From an uncultured Desulfomonile sp. (lineage in GTDB: Bacteria; Desulfobacterota; Desulfomonilia; Desulfomonilales; Desulfomonilaceae): DNA of 18,793 bases. Numbering within the stretch: position 1 is the first letter of the stretch; every line of letters begins with the position of its first letter. Location of the stretch: positions 1-18,793 of the forward strand of contig CALDNG010000378.1 in the NCBI GenBank assembly GCA_937915285.1, read 5' to 3'. This document shows positions 14,356 to 18,793 of this stretch, one piece after another. The notes under the pieces were generated by a model, which was not told the origin of the DNA, ran no database searches, and was given only the letters and a program-made list of their open reading frames with translations. The position numbers and the translations under genes were made by a program.

Positions 14356-17300
14356 ACATTGCGTCAAAAAATTTCTGGAAGAGAATCAGTTTCACAGACA
14401 AAATTATCTTTTTCTGTGTAATTCTGGTTATTTTCAGCTCTGTCAGTATCTACATGCTCATCAGGTTGTTTTCAACTGCCGAGTTACTTGCTCAGGCTCG
14501 AAAAGAGACCTTTCTCAACGATTTCCACGGGACTGCAAGCGTTATCTCTGAAGACTTCAATCACAGGATGACTGATTTAAAGGCTTTGCTCACCAGTCAG
14601 CCAATCGCCACCTATTACCACAACGCGGCCTTGGGTATGTCCAAACAGTACGGTTTGGACATCTCACAACAGGACATGAGTGAAGAGTTTTCACGAATCC
14701 AGAACAACCTTAGAGATTCTGGAGAGTTAGTTTTCACGAGTATTGCGTTTTTCGATCTTGCCGAACAACAAATAATAGCCTGGAGCAATTTGGAAAGCTC
14801 GAAGCTCAGGCTTTCTGAAGGATTGTCTGACTGGATTGAAAAGGGATCATGGGATCGGAATGAGTCTAATCAGCTGATTGCCGGGGTTGAAACCGGCATC
14901 ATTCTCATAGGGCCATATCGCTATCGAGACAGAATTGTGGGTTATTTGTTCATGGCACTGAATTTCAAGCCTTTGGAGCGGAAGCTTGAAATGACCCCGG
15001 ACAGCCCAACCAATGATTTTAGGGCCCTGGCAGATTCCGATGGGACGGTGATTATAGGTCCGGATTTAGTCAGCCGCAAGAATCTTAGGTCAGTCATTCA
15101 GTTCCCTTCCATTTTTCCCGAATTTGGAATTTACGAGTCCCTTCGTCTGACCTCTGACCCGAGGGAAGAACTCATAGGGGCAATTAATAAGATAGGGACA
15201 ACCAACCTGTATCTGGTTTCAGTGGCTCCACGTTCGAGATATTTTGCGGGGCATTCTCCTACTCCTTGGGTCGCAGTAATTGGATTTCTGATAATCGGCA
15301 CTTCAATGATGGTGATTGCTATCATCAAGGGAGCAAAGGAACGTCAAGTCATATTCGACAAACTCAACGATGCTCACGCCACCCTGGAAACAAGGGTTAT
15401 CGAGAGAACCCAAACACTTGCTGAAAAGAATGAGGAATTACAGCGAGAAATTCATGAGAGACACCGGGCGGAGTTGGCCCTGAGGCAGACAGAGGAGCGA
15501 TACAGGCAATTCGTTGAAAATGCTTCGGACATAATTTATCAGACCGATTCGAAGGGGAGGTTCATCTATGTAAATTCGGTTGCAGTTCGAATCACGGGTT
15601 ATTCAGAAGAAGAACTTACCAAACGGACATATCTTGAGCTTATTTCAGACGACTTCAGGGCTACTGCAAAAGAATTCTACCAGAGACAGGTCAAAGAGGG
15701 GACGGCCAACACCTACTTTGAGATTCCCGTCTTACGCTCTGACGGGGTAAAGATATGGATTGGTCAAAATGTGCAACTGATTCTCGACAACAGGGGTGGG
15801 GTTAGTTTTCAGGCCATAGCCAGGGATATTACAGAACTCAGGCGCGCGATCGATCGCCTTAAACGTGCCAATGAGGTACAGAAAAAGATTCTCGACACTG
15901 CAGCAACAGCAATTTTTACGGTCGATACCGATAGGACTATTCTGGATGTAAACGAGGAGTTCGTTCGCATAACCGGCTATGCCCCACATGAACTGGTTGG
16001 TAAGAAATGCTCCACTTTTTGCGATGAACCCTGCAAATCAGTCTGTGGACTTTTTGGTGATACGATTGGTGGCCCAATATTCCGGTCGCAGACCAAGCTT
16101 GTTAATAAGAATGGCCAAATACTCACTGTCCTAAAGAATGCCGATCTCATTAAGGATGAATTCGGGCAGATCACAGGCGGAATAGAATCATTCATAGATG
16201 TTACAGAGCTGATTCTTGCCAGGGAACAGGCTATCGCTGCAAGCATCGCAAAAAGTGAGTTCCTGGCCAATATGAGCCATGAAATAAGAACCCCGATGAA
16301 CGGCATTATTGGAATGACCGAACTTACACTCAATACGACCCTGACCGAGGAACAGAGAGACTATCTCGAAGCTGTATTGGGAGCAGCAGACTCGATGATG
16401 ATGATAGTCAATGACATTCTGGATTTCTCCAAGATTGAAGCGGGCAAGTTTGAGTTGAGTCTAAGCGATTTCAATATCAGGGAATGCCTGGAAGAGGCCG
16501 TGAATGTTCTGGCGCTGAGACCTCAGAGGGAAAAGGAGATAGAAATATCGTGCCACATTTTGCCTGAAGTTCCTGAGATGTTAATGGGGGATCCTGGGCG
16601 GCTACGGCAGATACTAATGAATTTGTTGGGGAATTCAATTAAATTCACCGAAAAAGGGTTCATCAGTCTTAAGCTCGAGTTGGTGTCCGAGGATCCCTGG
16701 AGCGTCATGCTCCAGTTCTCTGTTACGGACACTGGCATCGGAATTCCGCCTGAAAAAATTGAAAACATTTTCAGACCATTTGAGCAGGTGGACGCCTCAA
16801 CATCCCGTCGATATGGAGGGACAGGTCTCGGTCTGACGATTGTTTCCCGGTTAGTGGATCTGATGAAAGGTAAAATATGGGTAGAGAGCAAGCTCGGTGG
16901 TGGAAGCGTGTTTACCTTTCGCATCCCGTTTGCTCGTTCAGCCAGGGCTGTGGGAGACTTTTCTTCAAAAGTTGAAGAATCCGGCAGATTGAAGGGGTTG
17001 AGGGCCCTGGTTGTTGACGATAACCCCATCAACAGAATTATTCTCCTGGAAACCCTAACTTCGTGGTCGATGGAATGTCAGGACGCCAGCGGAGGAGAAG
17101 AAGCATTTGAGCTGATCGAGCGTTCATTTACCCAAGGCGCCCGTTACGACATGATCCTGCTTGATGTTCACATGCCAGGAATGGATGGTTTTGAATTGGT
17201 CGAAAAAATAAGGCTGTCCCCTGACATTTTCATGGGGGCCATACTCATGATGACCTCAGACCACTCACGTTTTGACTCAGACAGGTGTAAGGAACTCCGT

Positions 17301-17819
17301 GTATCGGGTTACGTGACCAAACCAATAAAAAGATCTCAACTACTAAAGGAATTGATATCTGCGCTGGACGCCCTCAAGCCTGAAATCCAGCCATCTAAGG
17401 CTCGGCATACCCTTGCGGAAACTGATGCGCATCGAAAGCTAAAAATCCTGATGGCCGAGGATAACCCTACAAACCAGAAGTTCATGAAAATAATGCTTGG
17501 CAAAATAGGTCACGAAGTAACTGCGGTTACGAACGGACACATGGCCGTGGAAGCCGTTCAAAGCGGGCGCTTTGACCTGATACTCATGGACGTTCAAATG
17601 CCGGAAATGGACGGATTTGAGGCTACCAGAAGGATTCGGGAGCATCAGCGTAAATCCGGAGAAAGGACTCCGATCGTGGCGATGACCGCGCACGCCATGA
17701 AAGGAGACCGAGAAAACTGTCTTGAATCTGGAATGGACGAATATGTGTCAAAACCCATTCAGATCAAGGAACTTCTTGAAATTATGGAAAGGATTTCCAG
17801 AAATCCTGCAAACGGATAA
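14352..17819 (+). CDS. Hybrid sensor histidine kinase with two PAS and two receiver domains
   Basis: This 1155-residue inner-membrane protein has a transmembrane segment at 18-38, an extracytoplasmic sensor of about 265 residues, a second transmembrane segment at 307-328, a coiled coil (about 335-380), PAS1 (about 383-497), PAS2 (about 509-621), a HisKA dimerisation domain with phospho-acceptor H643 (MSHEIRTPMNG), and a HATPase domain (N-box near 756, DTGIGI near 793, GGTGLGL near 822). Two receivers follow: REC1 with D889/D890 and phospho-acceptor D938, and REC2 with E1036/D1037 and phospho-acceptor D1080. No histidine phosphotransfer domain is attached, so a separate HPt protein or reverse transfer is expected. 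PAS2 has four cysteines at exact four-residue steps (C553, C557, C561, C565), a possible metal or redox site. Its start overlaps the upstream binding-protein stop, tying the two together. Output regulator is not visible. Confidence 0.92.
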   Translation: MNIASKNFWKRISFTDKIIFFCVILVIFSSVSIYMLIRLFSTAELLAQARKETFLNDFHGTASVISEDFNHRMTDLKALLTSQPIATYYHNAALGMSKQYGLDISQQDMSEEFSRIQNNLRDSGELVFTSIAFFDLAEQQIIAWSNLESSKLRLSEGLSDWIEKGSWDRNESNQLIAGVETGIILIGPYRYRDRIVGYLFMALNFKPLERKLEMTPDSPTNDFRALADSDGTVIIGPDLVSRKNLRSVIQFPSIFPEFGIYESLRLTSDPREELIGAINKIGTTNLYLVSVAPRSRYFAGHSPTPWVAVIGFLIIGTSMMVIAIIKGAKERQVIFDKLNDAHATLETRVIERTQTLAEKNEELQREIHERHRAELALRQTEERYRQFVENASDIIYQTDSKGRFIYVNSVAVRITGYSEEELTKRTYLELISDDFRATAKEFYQRQVKEGTANTYFEIPVLRSDGVKIWIGQNVQLILDNRGGVSFQAIARDITELRRAIDRLKRANEVQKKILDTAATAIFTVDTDRTILDVNEEFVRITGYAPHELVGKKCSTFCDEPCKSVCGLFGDTIGGPIFRSQTKLVNKNGQILTVLKNADLIKDEFGQITGGIESFIDVTELILAREQAIAASIAKSEFLANMSHEIRTPMNGIIGMTELTLNTTLTEEQRDYLEAVLGAADSMMMIVNDILDFSKIEAGKFELSLSDFNIRECLEEAVNVLALRPQREKEIEISCHILPEVPEMLMGDPGRLRQILMNLLGNSIKFTEKGFISLKLELVSEDPWSVMLQFSVTDTGIGIPPEKIENIFRPFEQVDASTSRRYGGTGLGLTIVSRLVDLMKGKIWVESKLGGGSVFTFRIPFARSARAVGDFSSKVEESGRLKGLRALVVDDNPINRIILLETLTSWSMECQDASGGEEAFELIERSFTQGARYDMILLDVHMPGMDGFELVEKIRLSPDIFMGAILMMTSDHSRFDSDRCKELRVSGYVTKPIKRSQLLKELISALDALKPEIQPSKARHTLAETDAHRKLKILMAEDNPTNQKFMKIMLGKIGHEVTAVTNGHMAVEAVQSGRFDLILMDVQMPEMDGFEATRRIREHQRKSGERTPIVAMTAHAMKGDRENCLESGMDEYVSKPIQIKELLEIMERISRNPANG

Positions 17820-18141
17820 AGCAATAAGATTTGTTTTGTCCAAGGACTAATTGTCTTGATCACTAAGGCCCGCCATATTACACTGAAAAAGAGCATCGCA
17901 ATGATTTGTTTACTTACCTGGTTGTTTTTCTCTTCCATCAATCTTTGTCGATTTGATGTATGAGAGTGTTGTATACCGAACCAAATCCACAGAAGGCCAA
18001 ACAAGCTGCAATGTGTGGATTGATCATGGGTGGTACACCTACTTCTTTTACCGGCCAACATGGCTGGAACCAAACACGTTTTGAAAAATGCTGAAAGAAC
18101 CCACTGGAAATAGTGACTCACAGGGAAATTAACGCAGAATC
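17820..18141. other. Intergenic stretch without a supported gene
   Basis: These 322 nt separate two histidine kinase genes. I found no tRNA, no clear intrinsic terminator and no reading frame with a ribosome binding site. Two weak hairpins occur: CATCAA (17936-17941) with TTGATG (17953-17958), and CCGGCCA (18051-18057) with TGGCTGG (18061-18067), the second a 7-bp stem with one G-U pair and a 3-nt loop. Neither is followed by a U-tract. A promoter for the downstream kinase probably lies here but cannot be pinpointed. Confidence 0.5.
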
Positions 18142-18793
18142 ATGAAAGTAGAAAGATTTACAAGCATTCAAAATGACACTGTTTCCAGAAACGAAAATTT
18201 GGAGTGTGTGGCAGAGTATGCTGGTAGAATGGCCCACGATTTCAATAACACTCTTCAAATACTGCTCAGTGGAGTGCAATTCGTACTCGACGATGAACAG
18301 TCCAATTTTTCTTATGAAAGTCGGATAATCCTGAACAAGGTTGTTGAGAAACTCCGCTCTCAAAGTGACAGGCTAGGTCATATTCGCGACTTCTCTGGTG
18401 TTAGGCCAAAGTTCGCCAAAACTTCTACCGACAGAGTTGATTTATCGGAGGTGACTGCCCAGACACTCGAAAAGTTCTCGATCCAGATAACAAGAGCGGG
18501 TCGCTGTCAGGACACGTTTGTAGACCTGGAAAGAAAATTGTGCCCGATTTGCCAAGTCCAGGCGGCAGTCGGAAGCATGGAGACCATAATTCTCAATTTG
18601 CTCAACAATGCTTATGAATCGATGCCTGAGGGGGGCGTCATAACGGTTACAACAATGGTTACCAGAGACTGTGGTCTGCTTGAAATATGTGACAGGGGCT
18701 GCGGAATTGACGAGCGTGATATGGTGAGAATATTCGAACCCTACTGGACTACCAAGAAAAACAAGAATCGTGGCCTTGGTTTGTCTGAGGTGT
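18142..18793 (+). CDS. Sensor histidine kinase, 3' truncated by the window edge
   Basis: The frame is open from the ATG at 18142 to the end of the window (217 complete codons, no stop). H32 sits in the H-box AGRMAHDFNNTLQ, the AHDFNN type seen in NtrB-like kinases (HisKA followed by HATPase_c). The ATP-binding domain follows with N-box LNLLNNAYESM (N155), G1 box DRGCGID (D184), F-box FEPYWTTK and the beginning of the G2 box GLGLS at the edge. Only about 20 residues precede the dimerisation helix, so there is no N-terminal PAS, GAF or membrane segment in the visible part; a receiver could follow beyond the window. An in-frame stop at 18130 fixes the start at or after 18142. The nearest purine-rich site (AGGGA, 18122-18126) is too far for a good ribosome binding site. 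It lies 322 nt after the hybrid kinase and may belong to the same signalling system. Confidence 0.85.
   Translation, partial: MKVERFTSIQNDTVSRNENLECVAEYAGRMAHDFNNTLQILLSGVQFVLDDEQSNFSYESRIILNKVVEKLRSQSDRLGHIRDFSGVRPKFAKTSTDRVDLSEVTAQTLEKFSIQITRAGRCQDTFVDLERKLCPICQVQAAVGSMETIILNLLNNAYESMPEGGVITVTTMVTRDCGLLEICDRGCGIDERDMVRIFEPYWTTKKNKNRGLGLSEV

Noticed and set aside
17960..18094. 44-codon + strand frame starting MRVLYTEPNPQKAKQ
   Set aside because: No ribosome binding site before the ATG and no family resemblance. Worth keeping only if relatives conserve it.
17759..18121. 120-codon frame on the - strand
   Set aside because: It overlaps the end of the hybrid kinase gene, has no recognisable domain, and looks like a chance frame in low-information sequence.

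Overview
The window looks like a chromosomal segment of a Gram-negative anaerobe. It encodes lipid-A-disaccharide synthase (so it makes LPS), and its mix of genes is one I associate with Desulfobacterota (former Deltaproteobacteria, Desulfomonile/Syntrophus-like): a MoeA fused to a PBP-like domain, a DUF3786 protein with an N-terminal Fe-S motif, several radical SAM proteins, and a large hybrid histidine kinase. The lineage is an inference from gene content. No rRNA, tRNA, insertion sequence, CRISPR array or phage gene was seen. Coding density is high, and both edges cut through genes.

Layout. Positions 1-4658 are all on the + strand: the 3' part of a moeA-PBP fusion, a membrane-anchored IscU-like scaffold, a long hairpin with a U-tract, greA, a double-HAD phosphatase fusion, and a membrane protein with a TrkA-C domain that ends at a clear intrinsic terminator (4767-4805). 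Positions 4849-6971 are on the - strand: lpxB followed by a DUF3786/Fe-S protein. The intergenic region 6972-7254 is divergent and carries a perfect 14-bp palindrome.

Positions 7255-13360 form the most unusual block. In order they hold a radical SAM enzyme resembling COG1964 (the family that includes archaeal tetraether synthase), a GT2 glycosyltransferase, a ParB-domain protein, a small 52-codon minus-strand gene with a strong ribosome binding site and its own terminator-like hairpin, a divergent control region with nested inverted repeats, a spore-photoproduct-lyase-like radical SAM protein, and a zinc phospholipase C/P1-nuclease-like protein with the expected metal ligands. I cannot assign the block to a known pathway. 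A role in lipid or glycolipid remodelling is one hypothesis.

Positions 13471-18793 are a signalling region: an exported family-3 solute-binding protein whose stop codon overlaps the start of a 1155-residue hybrid kinase (extracytoplasmic sensor, two PAS, HisKA, HATPase, two receivers), then about 320 nt without a convincing gene, then the first 217 codons of a second histidine kinase that runs off the end and has almost no N-terminal sensor region.
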